Origin: Uranotaenia lowii
Taxonomy: Eukaryota; Arthropoda; Insecta; Diptera; Culicidae
DNA: 64,000 nucleotides
Reading direction: 5' to 3'
Assembly (NCBI RefSeq): GCF_029784155.1
Contig: NC_073692.1
Coordinates: forward strand, 65,705,436 to 65,769,435
In this document: piece after piece, positions 21,247-32,334 of the stretch
How the letters are laid out: the number at the start of each line of letters is the position of its first letter
How positions within the stretch are numbered: the first letter of the stretch is position 1
Position numbers and translations under genes: made by a program
Notes under the pieces: generated by a model
What the model was told of the DNA's origin: nothing
The model's input: only the letters and a program-made list of their open reading frames with translations
Databases searched by the model: none

Positions 21247-22343
21247 CAAGCCCCATAACTTTGTAGTCGATAAAGGGATTTCAGCGTAGTATGCCTGGTA
21301 TCCTAAAATCTAGACTATCGAAATTTTTCTAATCCACGTTTTTCCTCATTTTATTTTCTTTGTTCACCTTTATAAACTGAAATAATCACTTGCATTTGCT
21401 AAAAGTAAGCAAAAGAGCTCACAATTCTACGAAAACTTACTCACATATATGTGCTAATTTTGAGGCATTTTCTGTGTCCTATACTTTGTGATAGAACAGA
21501 ATAGTGACAAATCTAGCTTAAACATTGAATGGTAAGCATATTCCAATCGCATCGATAAATCGTGCTCAAGAATAAAAACCTACAGCGTTCAAGCATCATA
21601 AAACGGTCATCGTTGTAAATCACTCTGAGACTGACAGCGCAGAAAAAAAGCAAAAAAAAAACAAGCATATCTGGCGAAGTTTTTCTCCAATCATTGATCG
21701 TAGAAGGATCTTGTTTGACGCATTCTGGCGCTCGTTGGGAGGGAAAAATCGTTTTACAACCCTCTACTTTCTTATTAGATTAGCAAACTTCAACTTGGCG
21801 CGGGAACAAAGAAACGAGGAAATAACTCCAACCAACATCCTCACTGGCTGGCTGCTGCTAAGTGATGTAATCGAGAGAAAAAAGCGAACGAATTAAATTG
21901 TATCGACTCCCTCCTTCTTCTTTTTCCGTTTCTGTCTTTGAAAGTCCGCGGTAAGGGGACAAGTTGCCCTTAACGACTGCGACTGGACCAGCAACGCGAG
22001 CAAAAGGGAGGATTTCCGATTGGCTGGGGGATGATGGACCGGAATGCGAACATTTTTCCCCCTTTTGTATATTTTTTTTTATTTCCTCCACGGATCGAAA
22101 CCCGGGAGTAAGGATTCGCTAGTCCTGAGAAGGGGGGAGTCGTATCGGTCTGCATCTAATGACTTGTGAAAAATGAATATTTTCTGGTCTCACAGCTTCA
22201 ACAAAGCGCGGCCGGAAAAAAACGAGGGGTTGATATTATGCCGCACCACAAAGCCCTAGTGACACAACCATGGAAACAAACTATCCCTTTCAACAAATTT
22301 GGAGCGGCTGTTTGGTTCAAAGAATGACAGAGCAATTCATCGA
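21247..22343. other. Unassigned DNA between satellite arrays
   Basis: No gene is recognised. From about 21,880 to 22,330 GC is higher, with pyrimidine-rich CTCCCTCCTTCTTC, and frames on both strands lack domains. This is the right part of the 2.2-kb spacer between the two inverted 9-bp satellite arrays. Confidence 0.35.
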
Positions 22344-23088
22344 AAAAAATGACAAAAATGACAAAAATGACAAAAATGACAAAAATGACAAAAATGACAA
22401 AAATGACAAAAATGACAAAAATGACAAAAATGACAAAAATGACAAAAATGACAAAAATGACAAAAATGACAAAAATGACAAAAATGACAAAAATGACAAA
22501 AATGACAAAAATGACAAAAATGACAAAAACGACAAAAATGACAAAAATGACAAAAATGACAAAAATGACAAAAATGACAAAAATGACAAAAATGACAAAA
22601 ATGACAAAAATGACAAAAATGACAAAAATGACAAAAATGACAAAAATGACAAAAATGACAAAAATGACAAAAATGACAAAAATGACAAAAATGACAAAAA
22701 TGACAAAAATGACAAAAATGACAAAAATGACAAAAATGACAAAAATGACAAAAATGACAAAAATGACAAAAATGACAAAAATGACAAAAATGACAAAAAT
22801 GACAAAATGACAAAAATGACAAAATGACAAAAATGACAAAAATGACAAAAATGACAAAAATGACAAAAATGACAAAAATGACAAAAATGACAAAAATGAC
22901 AAAAATGACAAAAATGACAAAAATGACAAAAATGACAAAAATGACAAAAATGACAAAAATGACAAAAATGACAAAAATGACAAAATGACAAAAATGACAA
23001 AAAATGACAAAAATGACAAAAATGACAAAAATGACAAAAATGACAAAAATGACAAAAATGACAATAATGACAAAAATGACAAAAATGA
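22344..23088. repeat. 9-bp satellite array 2, AAAAATGAC on plus strand (inverse of array 1)
   Basis: About 745 bases, roughly 82 units, almost all AAAAATGAC, the reverse complement of the unit in array 1. One-base length changes near 22,804, 22,822, 22,982 and 23,000 shift the reading frame between blocks. One substitution (AAAAACGAC) lies near 22,528. The homogeneity suggests recent amplification. Long frames through it on both strands are artefacts of a 9-base period. Confidence 0.95.
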
Positions 23089-24110
23089 TGTTTTGATTAC
23101 TTTGTGGTTATTCCGTGAACCTGAATGCTTTTGCTGATGGCGTATGTGTTGAAATTTTTAAATATTTTAAATTATTTTTTGAAGCACGGAACATATCTAT
23201 TGACAAATTTCTTTTATTGTATCAGGTGTATGACAATACGTTGCTGATCATTGAGGGTTGCAAAAATATATTTATGCTTTTGGTGCTGAAAAGGGTGCGG
23301 TCACGATCAACCTTCCTTTCGTGGCACTATCTGGATGGAGTAATTTAATACTTTATGATTAAGATATAATTTTTTTTCAATATTTATATTTTCTTTTTGA
23401 CGTTTTATATAATTTTCTAATTCAACCCGCTGGCAAGATCTCCAGGAATTGAGAATTATTTTTCTTACAACAAACAAACTGTAGTGTGTGTAGTGATAGA
23501 ATATAGTGAAAGAAAAACAACCTAAATATTAGTATCGATGAAATTTTATGAAATTTGCACTATTGACAAAAATTGAAAAAAAAATCAAATATAATGTCAA
23601 TACTCAAAACATATGAATCTTATTGGCACGCATTTAAATATTCTTTTTGTAGCATCTACGTGAAAATCGATTGGATAAAAATGTACTTTTCCACATAGCC
23701 ACAGCGTGCAGATTATTTTGTGCGTAGGTATTCAAGTCTCATTCATTGAAAATCTTATATAGAAAATTGGAGGCAATTTGCTTGTTACACCATCACGTAT
23801 AAACGGACGGTCGGAATGAAGTAAAATTAAAAAAAAAAAAAAACATTCTAAAAAGTTAACATGGGTATTTTTTTGTGCTATTGAATCCTTTTGCATGTAG
23901 TGTCAATTTTTGCAGACTGTTTCACGCAGAAAAAAAAATGTGTTTTTTGCTTATTTAATCTTAAAATAAAAGATTCTCAGTCCCCTCAATTTTACTTTTT
24001 TGCATTAATTCTTCGAATCATACATGTTGTAAGGAAAAAACAAATACTAGAAATTATTTGGTCTTCATTCAAAATAACTCATAACTCATATCAACAGCAG
24101 ACGAACCGCC
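23089..24110. other. AT-rich DNA with one dispersed repeat module
   Basis: Apart from the module at 23,735-23,826 nothing is recognised. A-runs at about 23,829-23,843 and 23,929 and T-runs are frequent. The segment just before 24,110 may hold non-coding 5' sequence of the Jockey-type element that follows. Confidence 0.35.
23735..23826 (-). repeat. Dispersed repeat module shared with 5836-5926
   Basis: In reverse complement it reads ACTTCATTCCGACCG, ATACGTGATGGTGTAAC, GCCTCCA and ATATAAGATTTT, matching 5836-5926 over about 85 bases. A run of A on the plus strand adjoins it at 23,829. The rest of the repeat seen at 5.6 kb is missing here. Confidence 0.6.
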
Positions 24111-24111
24111 G

Positions 24112-26628
24112 ATATACCGTTTTTTTATCAGAACGCAGGGGGAATGCGCACAAAAACCAACGATTTCCTACTTGCACTGATGACTTCTGATTACGACATT
24201 ATTATGGTGACAGAAACATGGCTGCGCGACGACATTAAGAACTCTGAATTATCCGTTAATTACAATATTTACCGGTGTGACCGCAACTCACGAACAAGTC
24301 ATTTGCAACGTGGAGGTGGTGTGCTAATTGCCGTGAAGCAAAGCATTGAAGCAACTCTTTTTCCTATTGAAAATTGCGAACGCCTAGAGCAAGTAGTTGT
24401 AAAAATCAAACAGAATCAAAGAGATATGTATTTTTGCTGTGTCTATTTCCGTCCCAATACCGACCATTCTACCTATGCGACGCACTGTACGCCATTGACG
24501 GCATAATGCAAGCCACAGCTGTAAACGATATTGGAGTTGTTGCTGGTGACTATAATTTCCCGAATCTTTCGTGGAATTTCGACGAAACTTCCAATGGATA
24601 TCTTCCCGTAAATGCATCCACCGAACAAGAATTGGCTGTTATCGAAACCACTCTAGCTGCTGGCCTTTCTCAGATGTGCTCTCGAGAGAACGTCAACGGT
24701 AGAGTTCTGGATTTGATTTTTATGAACAAACCAGATGTAACTCTCATTGTTGATCCACCTAGTTCAATTTTACCCACTGATCGCCATCACAGACCACATG
24801 TTATAATATTTGATTGCTTCGATGATAATGTCTTGATTGACGACGATTACCGTCACGACCTTGATTTTGGAAGATGTTATTATGTCCCAGTAATTGAAAC
24901 ACTAGCATCAATAGATTGGACACACCTTATTGAACATCTCTGCCCTGATGAAGCTGTTTCCGTTTTCTACGATCATCTGCTAAGGATAGTTGCGCTTCAC
25001 ACTCCCAGAAAACGTCCTTCCCGAAAATCATACAAACAGCCGTGGTGGAACACAGAGCTTCGCCTTTCTCGTAATAGATTGCGCAGAATACGTAAACGAT
25101 ATTTTCGGAACAGAACTGCAGCAAACAAAGCTGACCTAGTATCAATGGAAGCCGAATACTCAGCGCTACGTAATACCGTATTCAGACGATATATAAATAA
25201 TGTGGAACGGGAAATGAAAAATAGGCCATCAGAATTCTGGAAATTCATAAAATCTCGACGTTCTGTCATCAGTTTTCTATCGCGAGTCTCACATGACGGT
25301 CGGTAATCTGAAACTACCCGTGAATCTGCTAATCTGTTTGCTGAATTCTTCAAGAGTGTATATTCTTCACATAGCCCACCGGCCGTCAACGAGTATTCCG
25401 AAGCATTGCCTAGCTTTGACATAAACCTTCCTCAGCCTATTTTAACCAACCGTGAAGTCTTGACAGCCCTCAAATCTGTTGATCCAACAAAAGGACCAGG
25501 CCCAGACGGTATTCCACCGTCTTTTATACTAGCGATCGCAGAAACACTCGCCGAACCACTGCGCATTATATTCAATCGATCTCTAAATGATGGTATTTTT
25601 CCTAGCATCTGGAAAACCGCTGCCATAACCCCAATCCATAAATCGGGAAATATTCATGGAGTGGAGAATTATAGACCCATTTCGATACTCTGTTATCTGT
25701 CAAAAGTTTTTGTAACACTACTATACGAGCGACTTTATAATGCTGCTAAACCAATTTTATCAGAATATCAACACGGTTTTATGAAGAATAGATCTACGGT
25801 TTCAAATCTTATGAGCTATTCCGCTACATTATATACTGCTGTTGGCAAAAAACAACAAGTGGACGCCGTTTATATTGACTTCTCCAAAGCATTTGATAAG
25901 GTTCCTCATGAGATCGCAATCCGTAAAATTGTACGCTACTGCTTCCCATCGTGGTCTACAAAGTGGCTGCTCTCGTACCTGACAAACAGACGAGCATTTG
26001 TAAATTTACGGGGAATCCAGTCTCAGCCATTTGAAGTTCCCTCCGGGTCCCTCAGGGAAGCCACTTAGGACCACTCATCTTCATTATTTTTGTGAACGAT
26101 CTTGCCTGGATACTCAAATCCTCAGAACTAATGTACGCAGACAACCTTAAAATATTCAGAAATATCGAATCACTTATGGACTGTGCAGCACTTCAAGCAG
26201 ACATCTCGACTCTTCTGAATTGGTGCAGGTGTCATGGAATGGTAGCTAATACTAGTAAATGCAGATGCATTACGTTCTGTAAAACGAGAGAACCGTTACG
26301 TTTTAACTATGCAATGGATACAGTGGAAATGGAACGAGTGGATTCGATCAAAGATCTTGGCGTTATATTCGATCGCAAACTAACCTTCTCGGAACACATA
26401 GCTGCTACTACTGCAAAAGGTTTTGCTATTTTTGGTTTCATCCGTAGGAACACTGCAGACTTTGAAGATATTTATTGTCTGAAAGCGATTTTCTGTGCTC
26501 TGGTGCGTAGCGTTTTAGAATATGCCGTGGCAGTTTGGACCCCTCATCAGGCAGTACAAATCGAACGACTGGAAAGGGTACAACAGAGGTTCCTACGATT
26601 TGCACTCCGTCGATTGTCATGGAATTTG
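24112..26628 (+). pseudogene. Jockey-type non-LTR retrotransposon, endonuclease and reverse transcriptase, with lesions
   Basis: The APE-type endonuclease starts at about 24,125 (QNAGG-MRTKT, then TETWLRD, RGGGVLIAVK, and GDYNFPNLSW with the catalytic aspartate). The reverse transcriptase follows: linker FWKFIKSRR, GPGPDGIPPS, ENYRPIS, HGFMKNRSTVSNL, palm VYIDFSKAFDKVP, SGVPQGSHLGPL, YADNLKIF, IKDLGVIFD and the thumb up to about 26,625. Lesions are a frameshift near 24,470, an in-frame TAA at 25,304-25,306, a one-base loss near 26,046 inside the SGVPQG block, and YADD changed to YADN. The C-terminus and tail are missing; unrelated sequence begins at about 26,629. ORF1 and a 5' UTR are absent. 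It once encoded the enzymes for target-primed copying but is now inactive. Confidence 0.88.
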
Positions 26629-27123
26629 ATCACTAAAATCCGGTTTTATCATAAATTTTTTTTGTCCATCAGAACACATCTGTCATATTGCGTAAAAACC
26701 GGACGCACAGATTGCGATCTTTGGAATTGATCGTTATTAGTTATTTACTTGGTGTCTTCTAGTCAGGTAACACTTTTTGCCTGCCGGAAATGGATATTTT
26801 ACATTGTTTAAAGAGTCTGCATTCAGTTATCCCCAATAGCCATATGCTTTTTCCCGATTTAAGATAAAGAGTTGCACTCAAATGGTTGGTTTGAACTTCG
26901 TGTGGATCCTAGAGTGGCTCCTTATACTTCTCAACCATTTGATCCGAAAAAAAATCAGAAAAAATCAACAGTTCATGAGCTTTCAAGTCAACAATGAAGA
27001 ATTTTTGAGGCGCAAAATGCGTAAAAGGAGCAAATTTGTGCAAAATTATTTTTACCATGTCTTTTTGCATCGTAAATATCTCAAACACACTTAAACCTAA
27101 AAATCTATCAAAAATGGGCAAGA
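26629..27123. other. Unassigned DNA downstream of the truncated retrotransposon
   Basis: No family is recognised. Between 26,636 and 26,705 an imperfect inverted pair AAAATCCGGTTTT and AAAAACCGGAC is seen, which might be the end of the element that deleted the retrotransposon's 3' part. Confidence 0.3.
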
Positions 27124-27125
27124 TA

Positions 27126-27975
27126 CCCAAGCAACCAAAAGTCACATATTTACTTGAATGAAGGCATCAAAAGTTACATATTGGCTGACAAAGAGAATCA
27201 ACTGCCCAATTCCCTTTAGTGAACTTTATGTACTCATTAATGAACTTGAAAGTTGCAAAAGTGATTAATATGTACGTTGTATGTGACTTGTTTTGCCCAA
27301 TTCCCATTAGTGAACTATATGTGCTCATTAACGAACTTGAAAGCTGCAAAAGTGATCTATGCGTACGTTATACGGGACTTAAGTCACATAAAGGGCACAA
27401 AAGTGCTCAATACGGGATTTGGTAAGTCACAAAAAGTGCATTGACGTGCTTTCAAAATCAAATCACCTCTTCGAGTTTTAGTTTCAGTTAGAACAACATC
27501 TAGGCGTGATCTCGTGGTAGCGTGTTCGATTCTCACCACGAAGGTCGGGGTTCGATCCCCAAGCCGGGCAAGTTTTTTTTCAGTAAGTAGTTTGTACTTG
27601 AGTGACCATTCTGATGCGATATATGTACGAAATGTAGGAAAGAAGAAATTGAGCAATTTGTCGAGTTTGAAATCCGACGCGTGGCATCATGGCGGCACCG
27701 GTACAGAACACAGTAAATAATCAAGAGAAGGTGATATGAACCAAAGCAAAAGGTTCAGACGAGATAGAAAGAAATTTTTTTGCTCATTTTGCGATTTTTT
27801 GGAAGCTGAATTAAGAGGCCACTGGAAGCTGAACAGAAGATCATTAAGACTTATTTGGAACTTGAAAGTATTAAGAAGAACTTAAATTTTGAGCTGCATA
27901 GAACGTACTTCATATCAATGATGGGGCTGAGTAAGCGTTTTTGTACCTGTTTTATGCGACTTTTGGTTGCTTGGG
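27126..27975. mobile_element. TIR element with TA duplication and an embedded tRNA-like module (copy 1)
   Basis: Ends are CCCAAGCAACCAAAAGTC and its reverse complement, with TA on both sides (27,124-27,125 and 27,976-27,977). The match continues to CACATA/CGCATA. The left part has a 91-bp direct repeat (GCCCAATTCCC at 27,204 and 27,295). A tRNA-like sequence lies at 27,501-27,571, about 404 bases from the right end. A second copy at 47,997-49,377 has the same layout and the same distance, so the tRNA-like part belongs to the family. No transposase is encoded. Confidence 0.82.
27501..27571 (+). repeat. tRNA-like module with A and B boxes inside TIR element copy 1
   Basis: TCGTGGTAGCG serves as an A-box-like D arm. 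GGGGTTCGATCCCC forms a perfect T arm with a canonical B box. An anticodon-like stem can be drawn but the loop is too large and the acceptor stem does not close, so it is not called as a tRNA gene. The leader ACATCTAGGCGTG is shared with the second copy at 48.9 kb. It could drive pol III transcription of the element. Confidence 0.7.
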
Positions 27976-27977
27976 TA

Positions 27978-28170
27978 GTCCTTTCCATAACCAACACAAC
28001 GCTACTAAAGTTTTGTATTTCCGAGCTCTATTAACGTAGCTATCTCCGAAATAAAGTGCCCGGATACGAAATGATCATAGCCTTATGTTAATTTGGAGGG
28101 GGGGGGGAGGGAGAATTGCTCTCCATTTGAATCCCACTCCCCCCCCCACCCCCCTTATACGAGGTAGCAG
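27978..28170. other. Spacer with opposing G and C runs
   Basis: A run of ten G followed by AGGGAG (about 28,096-28,113) faces CTCCCCCCCCC-ACCCCCC (about 28,135-28,155) across 25 bases including GCTCTCC, so the two can pair as a hairpin or form G-quadruplex-type structure. No gene is seen. Confidence 0.5.
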
Positions 28171-28388
28171 TTAAAATAAAACTACTCAATTTCAAAAATA
28201 TTTATAAAGATTTCTAACCATCCTAGACTACTTACCTAATATTTTCTATTGGTGATAATAACATTTCAAGACTTTAAGGATAAGATAAAATATTTTATTA
28301 ACTCCAGTGAAAAATATTTGGTAAAATGTCTTTAGGATGGTTAGAAATCTATATAAATATCTTTGTAATTAAGTATTTAAATTTTAAT
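28171..28388. mobile_element. Imperfect foldback element, about 218 bp
   Basis: The arms pair over most of the length. AGATTTCTAACCATCCTA on the left matches the reverse complement of TAGGATGGTTAGAAATCT on the right. Similarity extends outwards (TTAAAAT..TACTCAATT) and inwards (TTACC-AATATTTT, ATTGGTGATAAT). No target duplication is clear because the ends are A/T-rich. A small palindromic MITE is the likeliest origin. Confidence 0.65.
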
Positions 28389-29413
28389 TCATTTTAAACC
28401 CACCCTATTCAAAACTTGGCTTTTTAAGGGTCCAAGCCCGTGTGACAGTAAAGCATATCTGAGCCAAAGATAATATTCGGATTAAAACACTTGTACTCAA
28501 AGTCCACCATTATGGCTGCAACCTGCAATTGGTTTGTTTACTCATTCAAACCCCCCATTTAGCTGGCAGCTTATCCATCCGGTACCCAATCTAAAGTGAA
28601 TAAGTATCTTGCAGGCTGTGGTTGATTTAATGTGCCATGAAGAATCACTTGCCTAGTTTGTTTGCCGGTTTTCCCGCTGACCGTTTCGGATCCATGATGA
28701 GTGGGGGTGAATAACATTGCTTGAAGCCTTTCGCGACATGCTACACAAACAAGGAGGGTTTGCTGATGAATGGATGGGCTTCCCTTCAAATGTTTGTAGG
28801 TACCAACGCAACGCGATTGGAAGAGTATTACTGTGAATCCGGAAGTGGAGAGGCTGAAGGCGGAAGACCATGCGAATGTATGTATTTATAACCCGGTTCT
28901 CTCCCAATCACACGAAAACTGATGTCTGTTTGTTTAGGCAGGAGGCCGTCTTACTGTTTTCACAAACATCGGATCGTTTACAGCGTCAACACTAGCAACT
29001 GATGTTGGCAAAATCCGTTACATTCTCGGGGCAAGGATGTCGAAACTCTTCTGCTCGGAATCCACCGCACACGGCACAACAACCAAATAGCTGCTAGTCC
29101 TAAGTTTATATGAGAATTCGTCGTGCGTTCGCCGGAAGGCGGCTCTCAAATGAAGACTGGCAGTTGTAAAGTTATATTCAAATGGTTGTGTTTTGTAATA
29201 ATTCATCCAGGAGATTGATGTTGGTTGCTGGGCACACATTTCTGTTGCAGACATCCGTCTTACAGATGGGTGACGTGGCATAAGGGTGTTGTGGGAGGGT
29301 TAAGAGACGAGAGTAGCTTTGAAAGGAAGTGAAGGCAGGGCAAGGTCGCAGATAACAATGGCGATCCATTAATCAAAACTATGTACGGAATTAATTAATC
29401 TTGGCAAAACAAT
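28389..29413. other. Unique-looking DNA, no gene recognised
   Basis: Mixed composition with GC-richer parts (28,560-29,050). Minus-strand frames at 28,653-28,907 and 29,018-29,281 show no domains. No repeat copy is seen elsewhere in the window, so it may be ancestral intergenic sequence. Confidence 0.35.
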
Positions 29414-30460
29414 GGCCCTTATTCTGCGCCTCGAGTGACGTGACGATAGTAGAGTCACCCAAGTCACTCTATTCCAGTAGTCGGTTTAGGTGAGGATTGT
29501 CACTTCGGATGAACTTTGTGAGTTCTTACCCTATTCTCGTAGTCACCGTGGGTGAGAATCGTCGCAATCGGGTGACAATTTTAGGTGACAATTGTCGGTA
29601 CCTTTTCAGGTGGTGACGGGATAAAAATTTAAAGGAAAATTTATGCAAAACGGTATAATTAGGCTCTAAACGTTTAATTACACTAAAGTGTGATAGTTTA
29701 AGAATCAATCATAACAAAAATCACTTCAATTTTTAATTTTTTCAATCATTTGTGCAACAAAAAAAAATTACTAGGTAGAAGTTGGAAATAAATTTGAAAC
29801 ATATAAAATTGAAAAAGGTTATAATTTCATTTTATACAACTTTATTTACATGCAATTTACATGCAACGAGTTTAAAATAAGACATTTTTTGCACTTCACT
29901 TCATCTTATCCAATTCCCGTCGCGGGGGGATTTTTCACTTTCACCCGGTAATGTTGTTTTCGAACAAATTAATGTTACAGCTTTGATGTCCTGTACTGAA
30001 TCATGTTTATCGACGTCGAGGTGTCGTATCCCATGTGTTGATCTGTATGCAAAGGACCAGTTTATTGGGGCAGCAGCCGTCGATTTCCGCTATTTTGTTG
30101 GATGTTTTTTTCCAAGCCGCTCCAGGAACCAAACATATAAGACCAAATTCTGTCCGATTCGCTCTATTCGCAGCTCCAAAAGTTATTCCAGCTGCTTGCT
30201 CAAACCTTGCAATCCGTTAGTGACCGTTTGTGTACCGAAATTTGTACATTTTGATTTTAAATTTAATTTTAACATTTGGAATCGCGAACGAAATAAAAAC
30301 AAACCGAGCAAATTTGACACATGAGTTCATTCGGTCGCTCACCTAGAATGAACCTCTGTCACTTTACCCGGATCGACTCCGGGAATAAGGTGACAAATCT
30401 CACGGTGACTCCGAGGTGAGGTGACAATCATCACGTCACGCGCGGCGCAGAATAAGGGCC
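29414..30460. mobile_element. 1.05-kb TIR element with AAT duplication
   Basis: The left end GGCCCTTATTCTGCGCC and the inverted right end match for 17 bases, and the pairing continues with G(T)GACGTGA. AAT flanks each end (29,411-29,413 and 30,461-30,463). Both subterminal parts contain many GGTGA(C/G) and GTCAC motifs. The 3-bp duplication is compatible with PIF/Harbinger-type elements. The inner frames at 29,983-30,324 do not show a recognisable nuclease, so it is taken as non-autonomous. Confidence 0.75.
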
Positions 30461-31293
30461 AATGGTTGTCACTTCGTGTTACAAAAGGTTACAACTCGTT
30501 GGAAACAGTGTCATCTTTCCATGGTTAACTTGCAGCTCACTGGAATCCTTCCGAGATAGTTGAATAAGCAGTCTGAACGATACGGAATGCGGTGGTTCAT
30601 GTAGTTAGTGAAGCGTTTCACATTTATGTATGTTAATCATAAGACACATTTTATTTGTCCTTAAATGTGGCTGTAGTTTGATAGAAAGAATGTCACAGGA
30701 GCGACTTTCGAAAGACTTGCCCAGACAGCTGCCTTACCTTTTTGAAGAAAATCAAATCAAATAACTTGATTCCGACGATTATAGAACACAGATGCTTTAC
30801 ATTTTAGATCAAAGTTTCCTTTTCAAACCGTCGTCGTTCGATTGTATTGTTATTTTGGAAGTTCAATGGTGTATTCAAGATGTGTCTGTAGACATTGATC
30901 GGTATCATAATCAAGATTTCTCATCAAATATTGTCGTAGCTATTTTCTTATGCTGTTATGATTGATTAAAACTCCATATAAATTATTGAACGATTATGTG
31001 AAAGTTGAAAAAACAGTACCTACCAAAGTGGTGGCAATATATATACCTACATAAATTTCATTTCTTTCTAAAGCGACGAAAGCTACACCAATTGGGTGTT
31101 ATCTGACACCTTATTCGTACCTATCGGAAGAATGCAAGAAAGCGCAAGATTTTGCTTTCGCAGCTTTCAAACCGTTGCCTCTGACAATATTTTCCAGTTC
31201 TCTCATTGGACAATATTACTCCATTCCCATCTGATGTTTAGCCATCTGGATGCACAGCAGAGAGAACATGACAATGATTTTCTCACAAGAAGC
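30461..31293. other. Unassigned DNA
   Basis: AT-rich, no repeats or domains recognised. The frame 31,096-31,467 overlaps the next dispersed repeat and is not supported as a gene. Confidence 0.35.
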
Positions 31294-31445
31294 CCGCGCG
31301 GGAGCAAAATCATTTCAAAATTTACAAAAAGGGCGGACTTTCTATCATATCCGATTGAAACTGACTTCAGACGACATTTTATACGATCTTTTCATTATGA
31401 CGTTGGAATTGCGATTTGCAACAGTATTGTAAACGACTTAAATAA
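31294..31445 (+). repeat. Dispersed repeat shared with 61,473-61,600
   Basis: Both copies start with CCCGCGCGGGAG and continue with GGCGGACTTT or GACGGACTTT, TATCATA, ACGATCTTC or ACGATCTTTTC and GTAAACGACTT or GTTAACGACTT, over 130-150 bases in the same orientation. The start is a small palindrome. The class is unknown. Confidence 0.6.
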
Positions 31446-31879
31446 TCATTTCTTAAACGATTCATAAATTACTACAACAGATCACTAAAAGCACCGATCA
31501 CACAGACATGACACTCACGGACAAAAATTCAACCGTTTTCTAGCTATTCTTTTACCAAATTTTGCAGGTTCGCAATACCGACGGTTTGACAAAAAAATGC
31601 CCTGAAGGAATCATGGACCATGGACAGGTGGTAAATCCCGGTTTACGAATTGTATTTCAAGGCACGGCGAGCCACCGCGTCCCCCCAGTTTGCTACTCTG
31701 GGTCCATGAGTACAATGGGAAGACTCATGATATACTCCGTGTGTACCCCCTACTCCCTAAACTCCACTTGCGGCCGCAGACCTGGTTTCCACCTCGAACT
31801 GTTTAGCACACTATACTTCAATAGTGGGAGGTCTATTTGCGCTAGTGCGCTCCAAGGCAATACTCATTAACGAGACCAC

Positions 31880-32334
31880 TTTGAGCGAAACCTCTCATCC
31901 TTACGTCTCGACGCCTGAACTCTTCTCTAACGACTTGAGAACCGACATCTCCTCGCAATGACTCAAGATTCCCACACAAACCTCTCCTCTTCCGAATTGA
32001 GGCCTGATCTCTCCTCTAACGACTCGAGATCCGATCCCTACTCGCATCGGCTCGAGGTTAATCTCTCCTCTGCACGATTCAAGGCCTGATCTCTCCTCTA
32101 ACGACTTGAAATCTGACCTCTCCTCGTAATGACTCGAGGTGACCACTTGTACCCCTCCTCTTGTTGATGAGGGGCCAGATCCTTCCTCTTACGACTCGAG
32201 ACCCGACCCCTTATCATAAAGACTCGGGGTTGACCACACAAACCTCTCCGCCTGAAGGTTTGAGGCCTGACCTCTCCTCTAACGACTCGAGGCCCGACGT
32301 CTTATCTTCAGGGTTCGAGGTTTGCCACCTTGCC
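31880..32334. repeat. Short tandem repeats around TCTAACGACTCGAG in the R1 3' UTR
   Basis: The motif family CTCTCCTCTAACGACT followed by CGAG or TGAG and GCCTGA or ATCCGA recurs many times, with alternate units containing TCGCAATGACTCAAG or CGCATCGGCTCGAGG. Units are roughly 50-60 bases and diverged. The block adjoins the larger tandem repeat at 32,335, and both lie downstream of the minus-strand R1 reverse transcriptase, so they are read as its 3' untranslated region. Confidence 0.65.

Noticed and set aside
27501..27571. Genuine tRNA gene
   Set aside because: The T arm and B box are good, but the acceptor stem does not pair and the anticodon arm is malformed. The same module occurs inside another copy of a TIR element.
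29983..30324. Transposase gene within the 1.05-kb TIR element
   Set aside because: Neither overlapping frame shows a DDE nuclease or DNA-binding motif.
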